A stretch of 64,000 nucleotides of DNA from Marinobacter goseongensis (lineage in GTDB: Bacteria > Pseudomonadota > Gammaproteobacteria > Pseudomonadales > Oleiphilaceae), in NCBI RefSeq assembly GCF_023156235.1, contig NZ_JAKZAI010000014.1:61019-125018 (forward strand), given 5' to 3'. The translations under genes and the position numbers were made by a program. Of this stretch, positions 53,467 to 63,275 are shown piece after piece. Position 1 is the first letter of the stretch, and every line of letters begins with the position of its first letter. Under the pieces are notes generated by a model that made no database searches, was not told the DNA's origin, and saw nothing but the letters and a program-made list of their open reading frames with translations.

Positions 53467-54512
53467 GTATGCCGGACAAGCCCCATCATGGTGGCCGGTT
53501 AAATGAGGCCGCGCGGCGCTGGGGCATTCCCCGCAGTGACTGGCTGGATCTGTCCACCGGCATCAATCCGCAAGGCTGGCCGGTGCCCGACCTGCCCGCA
53601 GACATCTGGCAACGGCTGCCGGAAAGCGACGACGGCCTGGAACAGGCTGTATGTCACTGGGCCGGTGCAGGGGAAAGCGCCCGTTGCGTGGCGGTACCCG
53701 GGAGCCAGGCGGCTATCATGGCGCTGCCCGGCCTGCGTTCGGTCTGCCGCGTGGGGGTTCCGCAGCCCGGGTACCGCGAACACGGTTACTGGTGGGCCCG
53801 CGCCGGCCATCAGGTGGTTCCTCTCAACCCGCAGCACATGGCCGGTGACGACGAACGCTGGCTGGATGAGCTGGATGTTGTGGTCTGGATCAACCCCAAC
53901 AATCCCGACGGTCGGGTGATTCCTGCAGACCGACTTGCCCGCTGGTGTCAGCGGTTGCAGCAGCGCGGCGGCTGGCTGGTGGTGGATGAGGCCTTTGCCG
54001 ACGGATACGACAACATCAGCCTGGCGCCGTATACCGGCATGCCGGGGCTGGTGGTGATGCGGTCGCTGGGCAAGTTCTTCGGTCTTGCTGGGGTGCGGGC
54101 CGGCGCAGTGTTGACGGAGGTGCCTGTTGCCGCAGCGCTGGAGGATGCCCTTGGTCCCTGGCCGCTGAGCGGCCCTGCCCGCTACGTGATGGCAGCGGCG
54201 CTGGCGGACGTCCCATGGCAAGCGGCAACCACACAGCGGCTGCAGCGAGACAGCCGCCGTCTGCATGAGCTTCTGGCCGGACACGGCTTGCCCGGCAGCC
54301 AGGGTACGCTGCTGTTCCGCTACCTTGCGCATCCCCGCGCATTGGCGATCACCGAGTCACTGGCCAGCCGGGGCATTCTGGTGCGTTCCTTCGATGCTCT
54401 CCATGCCCCGGATTCGCTGCCGGCGCTTCGGCTGGGGCTGCCCGGTCACGAGGATGAGTGGCAAACGCTGGCGCGGGGGCTGGCGGCTCTGGCAAATGTG
54501 ATTGACCAGTGA
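53463..54512 (+). CDS. cobD: L-threonine-O-3-phosphate decarboxylase
   Basis: A 349-residue PLP enzyme of the aminotransferase I/II fold. The N-terminus (HHGGRLNEAARRWGI, LDLSTGINPQGWP) is typical of CobD. The aldimine Lys is in MRSLGKFFGLAGVRAG; INPNNPDGR and VVDEAFAD bind the cofactor. It makes (R)-1-aminopropan-2-ol phosphate for CbiB. It starts with GTG overlapping the cbiB stop (GTGA), so the two enzymes for one step are translated together. Confidence 0.93.
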   Translation: MSMPDKPHHGGRLNEAARRWGIPRSDWLDLSTGINPQGWPVPDLPADIWQRLPESDDGLEQAVCHWAGAGESARCVAVPGSQAAIMALPGLRSVCRVGVPQPGYREHGYWWARAGHQVVPLNPQHMAGDDERWLDELDVVVWINPNNPDGRVIPADRLARWCQRLQQRGGWLVVDEAFADGYDNISLAPYTGMPGLVVMRSLGKFFGLAGVRAGAVLTEVPVAAALEDALGPWPLSGPARYVMAAALADVPWQAATTQRLQRDSRRLHELLAGHGLPGSQGTLLFRYLAHPRALAITESLASRGILVRSFDALHAPDSLPALRLGLPGHEDEWQTLARGLAALANVIDQ

Positions 54513-54542
54513 GTGAGCAGTTGCTAGCCTTGCCGCTCGTTT

Positions 54543-54735
54543 TCAGGTGCTGCCGTGTAACGCTACACGGAGTGAAACGGGAAGCCGGTTAAAGTCCGGC
54601 GCTGCCCCCGCAACGGTAAATGAGTTACAAGCGATCGAACGCGCCACTGTGCCTTGTGCATGGGAAGGTGATCGCTCCGGTTCATTCAGGTGAACCGCTC
54701 ATAAGCCCGGAGACCGGCCTGTTAACACACCAGAC
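54543..54735 (+). ncRNA. Cobalamin riboswitch upstream of btuB
   Basis: Contains the B12-box signature GCTGCCCCCGCAACGGTA (54601-54618) and the preceding GGGAAGCCGG...AAAGTCCGG segment, a P1/P2 start near CAGGTGC, and the closing AGCCCGGAGACCGGCCT box near 54704-54720. It senses adenosylcobalamin and lowers expression of the btuB operon. About 150 bases separate it from btuB, containing a hairpin ACCATAC-GGGTGC-GTATGGT (54851-54870) that may be the expression platform. No T-run follows, so control may be at translation. Confidence 0.93.
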
Positions 54736-54889
54736 GCTGCGGAGGGCAGCGGCGGTGGGTGAACCCAGCCTGTGTTCCATTCGCGGCCCGTCTCTGCCCA
54801 CCTCCGTTCTGAACAGACCCTGTCTGTGCTTCGCAGCACCATAAAAACAAACCATACGGGTGCGTATGGTGTGCTAGCGAGTTCTCAAT

Positions 54890-56731
54890 ATGCGTTTTTC
54901 CAAGGCCATGCCGGTGCTGTTGGTGTCCGGCGTTCCTCTGGCGTTTTTGCCCATGTCCCCGGTGTCTGCTGATGATACCGCCACCTCCGAACTGGATCCT
55001 ATTGTGGTGACTGCCACGCTTGGCCCCCGAACCATCGGTGAGAGTCTGTCGTCGGTGACGGTGGTAGAGGAAGACGCCATTCGCCGCCAGGCCCCGGTGG
55101 AATTCAAGGATCTGCTGCGCGGCCAGCCCGGTGTTGATGTGGTCACCAACGGTTCTTATGGCAAGAACACCAGCGTTTACACCCGGGGCACCACCACCGA
55201 TTCCACCGTGTTTTTGATCGATGGCGTGCGCCTCAGGTCCGCTACCAGCGGTGGTGCCCCCTGGCAGTACTTCCCCACCGATCTGGTGGAGCGGGTGGAG
55301 ATCGTGCGTGGCCCCCGCAGTGCGCTCTACGGCGCAGACGCGGTCGGCGGCGTCATCCAGGCTTTTACGCTGGATCCCGACTATGGCCGCAAAGGCTGGG
55401 TCGAAACCGGCGCCGGTAACTTTAATACCCAGAAAACCAGTGCCGGCGCGTCCGCCAGTGTCGGATCCACCCGCTTCAGCCTCAGTGGCCTGCATCAGGA
55501 AACCGACGGCACCGCCGTTGTGGAAGGTGGCGAAGACAAAGGCTTTCGCAACAGCGCAGGCGTTGGTCGTATCGTGCACGAGTTGCCCAATGGCGGCGAA
55601 GCCAGTGCGGTGATGGTGCAATCCGAGGGCAGCACCGCGTTTGACGGGGGTGACTCCGACTTCCTGATCCGCACGGTCGGGTTACGGCTGGACACCCCGA
55701 TCAGTGACTACTGGAACAGTTCCATTCAGCTGTCGGAATCGACCGATGAGCAGGATAACTTCTTTGACTTTGGTGACACCTTCTTCAACACCAAAACCCG
55801 CACCGCCCGCTGGGAAAACACTTTCACCGCCGGAGTTCACGAATTTGCGGTCGGGGGTGAGCTGCAATCCGATGAAGTGGACAGCTCCATCGAGTTCGAT
55901 GAAGACAGCCGTTCCAACGCGGCCCTGTTCGGCCAGTTACGCCTCAACTTCGGGCCAACGGATGTGCAGCTGTCCCTGCGCGGCGATGACAACGAAGCCT
56001 ATGGCCGCCAGGAAACCGGTGGCATTGCCCTCGGCCATTCCTTTGACCGCTCGCATCGGGTGCGCGTGAGCTACGGTACCTCGTTCCGGGCACCGACCTT
56101 CAACGACCTCTATTACCCGCTGGAGGTCTTCAGTTTCGGCGGAACCTACGCCGGTAACCCGGACCTCAAGCCCGAGGAAGGCCGCAGCGGTGAGATCGGC
56201 ATCAGCGGTCGGTACGAGCGCTGGTATTGGGATGTGGCCGTGTATCAGCTGGATGTGGATGACCTGATCGATCTGCAGTCTGACGGCGGCGATCTGCGCC
56301 CGGTGAACGTCAATGAGGCGCGGATTCGCGGCATCGAACTGGGTTCCGGTTTCCGTGCCAACGACTGGGACCTGGCGGTGAGTCTCACCCTGCTCGATCC
56401 CCGTGACCGTGACACCGACAACCGTCTGCGCCGACGCAGCCACCAGTCCCTGCGAGTGGATCTGGACCGGGCACTGGGTGCCTGGACCCTGGGTGGCACC
56501 GTGCAGGCCAGCGGCTATCGCTACGACGATGCCGCCAACGAGGACCGGTTGCCGGGCTATGCCACACTCGATCTGCGGGCCGGCTGGGAGTTTGCCCGTG
56601 ACTGGCATGCCCGTCTGACGCTGCAGAACGTCACCGACAAGGAATACGCCACGGCGTTGCGTTTTGACGGCGCTGACTACCTGGCCGCCGGCCGGGCCGG
56701 TTTCCTGTCGGTTCGTTACGACTTCCGATAA
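54890..56731 (+). CDS. btuB: TonB-dependent vitamin B12 outer-membrane receptor
   Basis: A 613-residue outer-membrane receptor. The signal peptide ends near VSA-DD, the TonB box is at about 36-43 (DPIVVTAT), the plug domain about 50-155 (DLLRGQPGVDVVTNG, VERVEIVRGPRSALYGADAVGGVI in parts), and a 22-strand barrel follows, ending in an aromatic residue (VRYDF plus one residue). It brings corrinoids into the periplasm for BtuF-BtuC-BtuD. First gene after the riboswitch. The ribosome site is weak (GAG in GCGAGTTC), consistent with riboswitch control of translation. Confidence 0.94.
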   Translation: MRFSKAMPVLLVSGVPLAFLPMSPVSADDTATSELDPIVVTATLGPRTIGESLSSVTVVEEDAIRRQAPVEFKDLLRGQPGVDVVTNGSYGKNTSVYTRGTTTDSTVFLIDGVRLRSATSGGAPWQYFPTDLVERVEIVRGPRSALYGADAVGGVIQAFTLDPDYGRKGWVETGAGNFNTQKTSAGASASVGSTRFSLSGLHQETDGTAVVEGGEDKGFRNSAGVGRIVHELPNGGEASAVMVQSEGSTAFDGGDSDFLIRTVGLRLDTPISDYWNSSIQLSESTDEQDNFFDFGDTFFNTKTRTARWENTFTAGVHEFAVGGELQSDEVDSSIEFDEDSRSNAALFGQLRLNFGPTDVQLSLRGDDNEAYGRQETGGIALGHSFDRSHRVRVSYGTSFRAPTFNDLYYPLEVFSFGGTYAGNPDLKPEEGRSGEIGISGRYERWYWDVAVYQLDVDDLIDLQSDGGDLRPVNVNEARIRGIELGSGFRANDWDLAVSLTLLDPRDRDTDNRLRRRSHQSLRVDLDRALGAWTLGGTVQASGYRYDDAANEDRLPGYATLDLRAGWEFARDWHARLTLQNVTDKEYATALRFDGADYLAAGRAGFLSVRYDFR

Positions 56732-56764
56732 CCTTCACAAGAAGGATTCCGACCGGACCGCGCC

Positions 56765-57661
56765 ATGCCCAATGCCCTCAGAACACTGACCTCTACCGTG
56801 ACCGCCGCGCTGACCCTGTGGCCGGCGCCGGTGCTTGCCGGCCCGGTGTGTGCCACGGATGATACCGGCACCGAAGTCTGCCTGGCGCAGCCGGCAAGTC
56901 GCATCGCGGCGTTGTCTCCCGGCGCCACCGAACTGGTCTGGGCCGCCGGTGCCGGCGACAAGGTGGTCGCGGTGGTGTCCTTCAGTGATTACCCGGACGC
57001 CGCCAAAGAGGTCACTTCCGTGGGCAGCCACACCCGCATGGATCTGGAGCGGCTGATGCAACTGCAGCCGGATCTGGTGATCGGCTGGGTAACCGGTAAC
57101 CCGCCGGAACAGCTCGAAGCCCTGGCGGAACTGGGGTTGCCGGTATTCTCCATTGAACCCCGCACCTTTGAGGCGGTATCCCACACCATCGAGCGGCTGG
57201 CCACCCTGGCCGGCACCGAAGCGGACGGGTTCGCGGAAGCCGGGCGCTTCCGCCAGGGCATCGCCGGGCTGGAACGCGAATACCGTGATGCGGAGCCGGT
57301 GCCCGTGTTCTATCAGGTCTGGGACGAACCCCTGATGACGGTGAACAACGAGCATCTGATCGGCAAGGTGATCACCCTGTGTGGTGGCGTCAATGTGTTT
57401 GGCGATCTGGATCGCCTGGTGCCACGGATCAGCCCGGAGGCGGTGATCGGTGCCAACCCGGAAGCTATCCTCGCTGGCGGCATGGGGGAAGAGAACCGGC
57501 ACTGGCTGACCCGCTGGGAGGCGTTTCCCGGTATCGAGGCCACCACTCAAGATAACCTTTATTTCATTCCGCCCTCCCTGGTGCAGCGCCCGACGCCGCG
57601 CCTGCTGGAAGGCTCCCGACTGTTCTGCCAGAAACTGGACGAAGCCCGTGGCAAGCGCTGA
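56765..57661 (+). CDS. btuF: Periplasmic corrinoid-binding protein
   Basis: A 298-residue cluster A-III binding protein. The signal peptide ends near VLA-GP; the BtuF pattern follows: RIAALSPGATELVWAAGAGD, DYPDAAKEV, LMQLQPDLVIGW and CGGVNVFGDL. It delivers vitamin B12 and cobinamide to BtuC. It lies between btuB and btuC on one strand with short spacings, within the riboswitch operon. Two Cys near the mature N-terminus (CATDDTGTEVC) could form a disulfide. Confidence 0.92.
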   Translation: MPNALRTLTSTVTAALTLWPAPVLAGPVCATDDTGTEVCLAQPASRIAALSPGATELVWAAGAGDKVVAVVSFSDYPDAAKEVTSVGSHTRMDLERLMQLQPDLVIGWVTGNPPEQLEALAELGLPVFSIEPRTFEAVSHTIERLATLAGTEADGFAEAGRFRQGIAGLEREYRDAEPVPVFYQVWDEPLMTVNNEHLIGKVITLCGGVNVFGDLDRLVPRISPEAVIGANPEAILAGGMGEENRHWLTRWEAFPGIEATTQDNLYFIPPSLVQRPTPRLLEGSRLFCQKLDEARGKR

Positions 57662-57676
57662 GCGGAGGCCATCGTC

Positions 57677-58648
57677 ATGAGCCGGCCGTTGCTCAAGCCG
57701 CTGCTGATTCTGGCGCTGGCGAGCCTGGCGGCCATGGTGCTGTCGGTGGGTACCGGCAGCGTCAGCGTGGCGCCGGGACAGGTGCTGGCGGTGCTACTGG
57801 GGGAGGGCAGTAACCTAGAGCAGACCCTGGTGCTGGAACTGCGCCTGCCCCGCACCCTGTCGGCATTTGCCACCGGCGGACTGCTCGCCGTGGCCGGGGC
57901 ATTGATGCAGGTGCTGCTGCGCAACCCGCTGGCCGACCCCTACGTGCTCGGTCTGTCCGGCGGCGCTGCTGTGGGCGCGCTGTTGGCGATGCTGGCGGGG
58001 CTGGGCGGTTTGATCGTGTCCGGTTCGGCGTTTGCCGGCGCCCTGCTGGCGACCCTGATGGTGTTCGGCCTGGCCCACGGTACCGGCAGCTGGACCCCGT
58101 CGCGGTTACTGCTTACCGGTGTGGTGGTGGCCGCCGGTTGGGGCGCGGTGATCACCCTGATGCTGGCCATCAGCCCGGCCCAGCGTCTGCCGGGCATGTT
58201 GTACTGGCTGATGGGGGATGTGTCCTACGCCCGCTCGCCGTGGCCGGCGCTGGGTTTGCTGTTTCTGGTGTGTCTGCTGGTGCTGCCACTGGGCCGTAGC
58301 CTGAACGTGCTGGCCCGCGGCCCTATGCAGGCGGCGGCCCTCGGCGTGGCAGTGCGCCCGCTGGAGTGGACGATCTACATCCTTGCCAGCCTGTTGACCG
58401 CGACCGCCGTCACCATGGCCGGCAGCATCGGCTTTGTCGGGCTGGTGGTGCCCCATATGCTGCGGCTGGTGCTGGGCAATGACCAGCGCCTGATTCTGCC
58501 GGCCTGTGCTCTGGCCGGCGGCACCCTGCTGGTGCTGGCGGACACCCTCGCACGGGTAGTGATTGCGCCGGAGCAGTTGCCGGTGGGGGTCATTACCGCC
58601 CTGCTGGGGGTGCCGACATTCCTCTACCTGCTGTACCGGAGCCGCTGA
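57677..58648 (+). CDS. btuC: Corrinoid ABC transporter permease
   Basis: A 323-residue FecCD-type permease with about ten helices. Family motifs include LRLPRTLSAFATGGLLAVAGALMQ (parts RLPRTLSAFA), RNPLADPYVLGLSGGA and GSIGFVGLVVPHMLRLVLG (parts GFVGLVVPH). It forms the inner-membrane channel for B12 uptake. GGAGG with 8-base spacing precedes the start; its stop overlaps the btuD start (TGATG). Confidence 0.94.
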   Translation: MSRPLLKPLLILALASLAAMVLSVGTGSVSVAPGQVLAVLLGEGSNLEQTLVLELRLPRTLSAFATGGLLAVAGALMQVLLRNPLADPYVLGLSGGAAVGALLAMLAGLGGLIVSGSAFAGALLATLMVFGLAHGTGSWTPSRLLLTGVVVAAGWGAVITLMLAISPAQRLPGMLYWLMGDVSYARSPWPALGLLFLVCLLVLPLGRSLNVLARGPMQAAALGVAVRPLEWTIYILASLLTATAVTMAGSIGFVGLVVPHMLRLVLGNDQRLILPACALAGGTLLVLADTLARVVIAPEQLPVGVITALLGVPTFLYLLYRSR

Positions 58649-59418
58649 TGAATCCGTTACGGGCAAAAGAACTGGTAATCGACATCCCCGGCCGCGGCGA
58701 CGGCCAGCCTCTGAACTTTTCGGTGGAGCCGGGGCAGATGTGGGGCGTGCTGGGCCCGAACGGTGCCGGCAAGACCACTCTGCTGCATACTCTGGCCGGT
58801 CTGCGCGTGCCACGGCATGGGGCCGTTCATCTGGGTGAACAGTCACTGACCGAACTCCGACGCCGGCGGATTTCCCAGCACCTGGGGCTGGTGTTTCAGG
58901 AGCGGCAGGACGGCTTTCCGGCCACAGTACTGGAAACCGCGCTGATTGGTCGCCACCCCTGGCTGTCGCCCTGGCAGATGGAATCCGGGGATGATGAGCG
59001 CCTCGCGCGGCAGGCCCTGGAGCAACTGGATGTGGGCCATTTGAGCGACCGCCTGGTGAACACACTTTCCGGTGGCGAACGCCAGCGCGTGGCCATCGCC
59101 ACCGTGCTGACCCAGGCGCCGGATATCTGGTTGCTGGATGAACCCAGCAATCACCTGGACCTGCACCATCAGGTTTCGGTGCTGGAGTTGCTCACCGATC
59201 AGGCCCGTGGCGGGCGATCGGTGTTCATGTGCCTGCATGACCTGAATCTGGCGGCCCGCTGGTGTGATCATCTGTTGCTGCTCTACCCCAATGGCGACGT
59301 GTGCTGGGGGCCGGCGGAGCGGATGCTGGTGCCCACGGCGCTGGAACGGCTGTATGGCCAGAAACTGATCACCGTGGAAGCCGATGGCGCACCGGTGTTT
59401 GTGCCGGTCAGATCGTGA
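58648..59418 (+). CDS. btuD: Corrinoid ABC transporter ATP-binding protein
   Basis: A 256-residue ATPase. Walker A is GPNGAGKTT (about 36-44), the signature LSGGERQRVAIA, Walker B DIWLLDEPSNHLDLHH, and the H-loop is in FMCLHDLNLAARWCDH. It powers BtuC-mediated import. Translationally coupled to btuC. The 48-base gap to cobO is the longest within the operon before cobQ. Confidence 0.95.
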   Translation: MNPLRAKELVIDIPGRGDGQPLNFSVEPGQMWGVLGPNGAGKTTLLHTLAGLRVPRHGAVHLGEQSLTELRRRRISQHLGLVFQERQDGFPATVLETALIGRHPWLSPWQMESGDDERLARQALEQLDVGHLSDRLVNTLSGGERQRVAIATVLTQAPDIWLLDEPSNHLDLHHQVSVLELLTDQARGGRSVFMCLHDLNLAARWCDHLLLLYPNGDVCWGPAERMLVPTALERLYGQKLITVEADGAPVFVPVRS

Positions 59419-59466
59419 ACCCCGGAAGGCCTGACCCTTCATCGCTGAACCCTGAGGAGACACACC

Positions 59467-60078
59467 ATGCGTGAACGCGCCAAAGACCCCCAACGCCATG
59501 CCCAGCGCATGGAAGCCAAACAGCGAATCATGCAGGAGCGCATCGCCCGCGCCCAGAAAGAGCAGGGCGTGCTGCTGGTGCTGACCGGCCCCGGCAAGGG
59601 CAAGAGCAGCTCCGGTTTCGGTATGGTGGCGCGGGCCCTGGGGCACGGCATGAAAGTCGGCATCGTGCAGTTCATCAAGGGTGCCTTCAGTACCGGCGAA
59701 CACGCGTTCTTCCGGGATCTGCCCAACGTGGACTACCACGTGATGGGCCAGGGCTACACCTGGGACACCAAGAACCGGGAGCAGGATGTGGAAGCTGCCG
59801 GCGCTGCCTGGGAAGTGGCCGCCGCCATGCTGAAGGATGACCGCTACGACCTGATCCTGCTGGACGAACTCAACATCGCCCTGAAGTACGACTACATCGA
59901 CCTGGACCGGGTGCTGGATGATCTGCAGGCGCGGCCGGAGATGCAGCACGTGGTGGTCACCGGCCGGTCCGCACCCCAGGAGCTGGTGGATCTGGCGGAC
60001 ACAGTGACCGACATGGGCGTGGTGAAGCACGCCTTCAAGGATCAGGGCGTGAAAGCCCAGAAAGGCGTAGAGCTGTAA
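59467..60078 (+). CDS. cobO: Corrinoid adenosyltransferase CobO/BtuR type
   Basis: A 203-residue adenosyltransferase. The inverted P-loop [13 protein letters not shown] lies near residue 41, with [24 protein letters not shown] (parts LDELNIAL) and [22 protein letters not shown] (parts TGRSAPQEL). It attaches the 5'-deoxyadenosyl group of ATP to imported corrinoids. GAGGAGA precedes the ATG. Its place directly after the uptake genes fits immediate adenosylation of imported B12 or cobinamide. Confidence 0.96.
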   Translation: MRERAKDPQRHAQRMEAKQRIMQERIARAQKEQGVLLVLTGPGKGKSSSGFGMVARALGHGMKVGIVQFIKGAFSTGEHAFFRDLPNVDYHVMGQGYTWDTKNREQDVEAAGAAWEVAAAMLKDDRYDLILLDELNIALKYDYIDLDRVLDDLQARPEMQHVVVTGRSAPQELVDLADTVTDMGVVKHAFKDQGVKAQKGVEL

Positions 60079-60092
60079 CAGGCCGGAACCCC

Positions 60093-61583
60093 ATGACCAC
60101 ACTGATGATACAGGGCACCACCTCCGACGCCGGCAAGACCACGGTGGTGGCCGCCTTGTGCCGCTGGCTGGCGCGCCAGGGCGTGTCGGTGGCGCCGTTC
60201 AAGCCCCAGAACATGGCCCTGAACAGTGCCGTGACCGCGGACGGCGGCGAGATCGGTCGCTCCACCGCGCTGCAGGCCCTGGCCTGTGGCCTGGAACCCC
60301 ACAGCGACATGAACCCGGTGCTGCTCAAGCCCCAGAGCGACTGCGGCGCCCAGGTGATTCTGCGGGGCCAGGTCCACGGCAATATGGACGCGCTGGACTA
60401 TCACGCCTACAAGGCGGAGGCGATGGCGTCGGTGATGGCCGCCTGGCGGGATCTGAGTGCACGCTATGACGTGATCATCGCCGAGGGCGCCGGCAGCCCC
60501 GCCGAGATCAACCTGCGCGCCAACGACATTGCCAACATGGGCTTCGCCGAAGCGGCGGATTGCCCGGTGCTGCTGGTTGGCGATATCGACAAGGGCGGCG
60601 TCTTTGCGCAACTGGTGGGCACCCTGGCGCTGATCTCCGACAGCGAACGGGCGCGCACCCGGGGATTTATCATCAACCGTTTCCGCGGCGACATCGGCCT
60701 GCTGGAACCGGGGCTGGACTGGCTGGCTGAACGCACCGGCAAACCGGTGACCGGCGTGTTGCCGTACCTGCACGGGCTGGTGATCGACGCCGAAGACAGC
60801 GTGGGCACCAGCGGCCGCAGCGAGGCCGGTGCGCTGAAGGTGATCGTGCCGGTGCTGCCCCGCATCAGTAACCACAACGACTTCGACCCCTTGCGCCTGC
60901 ATCCGGGGGTCAATCTGCAGTTTATCGGTCCCGATCAGCCGATTCCGCCGGCCGACCTGATCCTGCTGCCCGGCAGCAAAAGCACCCGCCACGATCTGCA
61001 GTGGCTGCAGGCGCAGGGCTGGCCCGAGGCCATCCGCAAACACCTGCGCTACGGCGGCAAGGTGTTTGCCATCTGCGGCGGCTTCCAGATGCTGGGCACC
61101 GAGGTGGACGACCCGGACGGACTGGAAGGCGAGGCCGGCCGCAGCGAAGGCCTGGGCCTGCTCGAGATGACCACCCGCATGGTGGCCGGCAAACAGTTGA
61201 AGAATGTTGCCGGCACGCTCTCTCTTGGCCCTGATGCCGCCCGCTTTACCGGTTACGAAATGCACAACGGCGTGACCACCGGTCCCGCACTGGCGCGCCC
61301 ACTGGCCTTGCTGGATGGCAGGCCGGATGGCGCCATCAGCGCGGATGGTCAGGTGGCGGGCACCTACGTGCACGGCATTTTCGATCAACCGGACGCCTGC
61401 CGCGCGATCCTGCAGTGGGCCGGACTGACGGCGGGCACCGAGCTGGCCGCCGCGGCCGTGGATTATCAGCAGCACCGGCAACAGCAACTGGACCGGCTGG
61501 CGGACCTGGTGGAAGACCATCTGGATACCGACTGGCTGCGCGACCTGCTGGGCCTTGGCAAACAGGACACCCAACACCCATGA
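60093..61583 (+). CDS. cobQ: Adenosylcobyric acid synthase
   Basis: A 496-residue amidotransferase. The N-terminal ATPase domain begins [13 protein letters not shown] and contains [10 protein letters not shown] and [12 protein letters not shown]; the C-terminal glutaminase-like domain has the Cys in [12 protein letters not shown] and the His in GYEMHNG. It amidates four side chains of adenosylcobyrinic acid a,c-diamide. The enzyme for the preceding a,c-diamidation (CbiA/CobB) is not in the window. Its stop overlaps the bluB start (ATGA). Confidence 0.95.
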   Translation: MTTLMIQGTTSDAGKTTVVAALCRWLARQGVSVAPFKPQNMALNSAVTADGGEIGRSTALQALACGLEPHSDMNPVLLKPQSDCGAQVILRGQVHGNMDALDYHAYKAEAMASVMAAWRDLSARYDVIIAEGAGSPAEINLRANDIANMGFAEAADCPVLLVGDIDKGGVFAQLVGTLALISDSERARTRGFIINRFRGDIGLLEPGLDWLAERTGKPVTGVLPYLHGLVIDAEDSVGTSGRSEAGALKVIVPVLPRISNHNDFDPLRLHPGVNLQFIGPDQPIPPADLILLPGSKSTRHDLQWLQAQGWPEAIRKHLRYGGKVFAICGGFQMLGTEVDDPDGLEGEAGRSEGLGLLEMTTRMVAGKQLKNVAGTLSLGPDAARFTGYEMHNGVTTGPALARPLALLDGRPDGAISADGQVAGTYVHGIFDQPDACRAILQWAGLTAGTELAAAAVDYQQHRQQQLDRLADLVEDHLDTDWLRDLLGLGKQDTQHP

Positions 61584-62290
61584 CCGATCACAACCGACCC
61601 TTCAGCGACGACGAGCGGGATGGCCTGTACCGTGCCATCTACGAACGGCGGGATGTGCGCTCCCAGTTCCTGCCGGATCCGATCCCGGCGGACGTACTGG
61701 CCCGGTTGCTCAACGCCGCCCACCACGCGCCCTCGGTGGGGTTCATGCAGCCGTGGGATTTTATCGTGATCGACAGCACCGAGGTGCGACAGGCCGTTCT
61801 CGACAGTTTCGAGGAAGAAAACCGCAAAGCCGCCGACAACTACCGCGGCGAACGCAACAGCCGCTATAAAAGCCTGAAGCTGCAGGGCATTCTGGAAGGC
61901 CCCATCAACCTCTGCATCACCTGCGACCGCAGCCGTGGCGGCACCCACGTGCTGGGCCGCAACTCCATCGTCGAAACCGATCTGTTCAGCACCTGCCTGG
62001 CGGTTCAGAACCTGTGGCTGGCCGCCCGGGCCGAGGGCATTGGCGTCGGCTGGGTCAGCATTGTGGATCAGCACGAGCTTGCCCGCACCTTGCGGCTGCC
62101 GGAGCAGGTGTATCCCCTGGCTTATCTCTGTCTCGGCTATGTCAGCGAGTTTCTGGATCAGCCGGAACTGCAGGCCAAAGGCTGGCGTTCACGGTTACCG
62201 TTGGAAGAGCTGGTGCATGGCAACGGCTGGGGCCTGCCCCTCGACAATGCACCGCTGAGCGCGGCGATCAAGACCCGGCAGGAAGACTGA
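61580..62290 (+). CDS. bluB: 5,6-dimethylbenzimidazole synthase
   Basis: A 236-residue nitroreductase-fold enzyme of the BluB group: [23 protein letters not shown] (parts [12 protein letters not shown]), [35 protein letters not shown] (parts [10 protein letters not shown]) and GVGWVSI. It cleaves reduced FMN with oxygen to form dimethylbenzimidazole, the lower ligand used by CobT. This implies aerobic lower-ligand synthesis. The start at 61580 overlaps the cobQ stop; the frame upstream is a shadow of cobQ. Confidence 0.95.
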   Translation: MTDHNRPFSDDERDGLYRAIYERRDVRSQFLPDPIPADVLARLLNAAHHAPSVGFMQPWDFIVIDSTEVRQAVLDSFEEENRKAADNYRGERNSRYKSLKLQGILEGPINLCITCDRSRGGTHVLGRNSIVETDLFSTCLAVQNLWLAARAEGIGVGWVSIVDQHELARTLRLPEQVYPLAYLCLGYVSEFLDQPELQAKGWRSRLPLEELVHGNGWGLPLDNAPLSAAIKTRQED

Positions 62291-62322
62291 GCCGGCTCAA
62301 AGCGCTGCGCCCGCCGTGCGGG

Positions 62323-63090
62323 TCACGCTCCGCTGGCAAGGCCCAGTAGCAGCACCAGTTCGGCGAACACCACGCTGGCGCCCAGGGTGTCACCGGTGTA
62401 ACCCCCCAGCTGTTTTTGCAGGTACAGGCCCCAGGCGGTGGCGACTCCGGCGGTGGCCACCACACTCCAGAGCAGGATGCTGACCGCGAACCCCGCAAGC
62501 AGCGCCGCCGCGGCAGCGGTAAACGCAGCGGCGTACAGCAGCCGGGTGCGAGAGAAATCGTCCGCCACCGGTTTGCTCTTGCTCTTGTCCGGATCGGTGA
62601 CATACGGCAGGAACGCCATGATCAGCAGCGGCGTGAGCCGCGCCACCATGGGTGACAACAGCAGCGCCAGCCACACCACCCGGGAGTCGACGAGTAAGGC
62701 CACTTTCAGCGCCAGCGCAACGATCAGAGCCACTGTGCCGTAGGTGCCGATGCGGCTGTCTTTCATGATCCGCAGCCGGGCCTCCAGCGAGTAGCCGCCG
62801 CCAAGCGCGTCGACGCTGTCTGCCAGCCCGTCCTCATGAAAGGCCCCGGTAATCCACAGGTGAAACCCGGTGACCAGAACCAGGCACACCAGCGGGCTCC
62901 AGACCTGGGCCAGCGCGAGATAAAGCCCCGTGTAAAGCCCCCCAAGCAACAGGCCGACCACCGGAAAGTACACGGCACTCTGGTTCATCAGGCGGTCGGA
63001 GTAATCGATGCGCACAGCCATGGGAATACGGCTGAGAAATCCAACGGCCAGCCAGAAGGCCTGCCATTCTCTGCTGATGATCTGCTTCAT
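62323..63090 (-). CDS. cobS: Adenosylcobinamide-GDP ribazoletransferase (cobalamin synthase)
   Basis: A 255-residue inner-membrane protein with about six or seven helices. The CobS signature includes FLSRIPMAVR near the start, GAFHEDGLADSVDALGGG (metal-binding Asp/His residues) and MKDSRIGTYG. It joins adenosylcobinamide-GDP and alpha-ribazole(-phosphate), completing cobalamin. It is convergent with bluB. The frame extends upstream into an integrase remnant; ATG 63090 gives the normal N-terminus. It is the last native gene before the integron-like region. Confidence 0.95.
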   Translation of the reverse strand: MKQIISREWQAFWLAVGFLSRIPMAVRIDYSDRLMNQSAVYFPVVGLLLGGLYTGLYLALAQVWSPLVCLVLVTGFHLWITGAFHEDGLADSVDALGGGYSLEARLRIMKDSRIGTYGTVALIVALALKVALLVDSRVVWLALLLSPMVARLTPLLIMAFLPYVTDPDKSKSKPVADDFSRTRLLYAAAFTAAAAALLAGFAVSILLWSVVATAGVATAWGLYLQKQLGGYTGDTLGASVVFAELVLLLGLASGA

Positions 63091-63128
63091 GGTCGCTGGG
63101 CTTTTGGCTCTTGATTGGATGGCGGGAG

Positions 63129-63275
63129 TCAGTGGAGTGCCAGTGTAACACCCCCCATGGATTCCGGATGGCGCTTGTCGTGGAACCGGATAAATTCCCG
63201 TACCCAGTTGCAGTAGGTTTTCTCCGTGCGGTAAGCCAGGTGCCGGGCGCGAATAAATGCGCGGAAGCGGTCCAT
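63129..63275 (-). pseudogene. intI: Remnant of an integron integrase (intI), N-terminal SAM-like domain only
   Basis: A 48-codon frame on the - strand starting at ATG 63275. Its first 41 residues match the N-terminal SAM-like (core-binding) domain of integron integrases: an FRAFIRARHLAYRTEKTY stretch, then WVREFIRFHDKRHPESMG, a run of residues that is highly characteristic. After MGG the match stops and the frame ends within a few codons next to cobS, so the catalytic domain is gone. It is transcribed away from the attC-like site at 63.55 kb, as intI is in true integrons. It cannot be active. Confidence 0.82.

Noticed and set aside
60042..61577. A 511-codon open frame antisense to cobQ
   Set aside because: Lies wholly over cobQ, which has all its catalytic motifs; the antisense product is low-complexity and unrecognisable.
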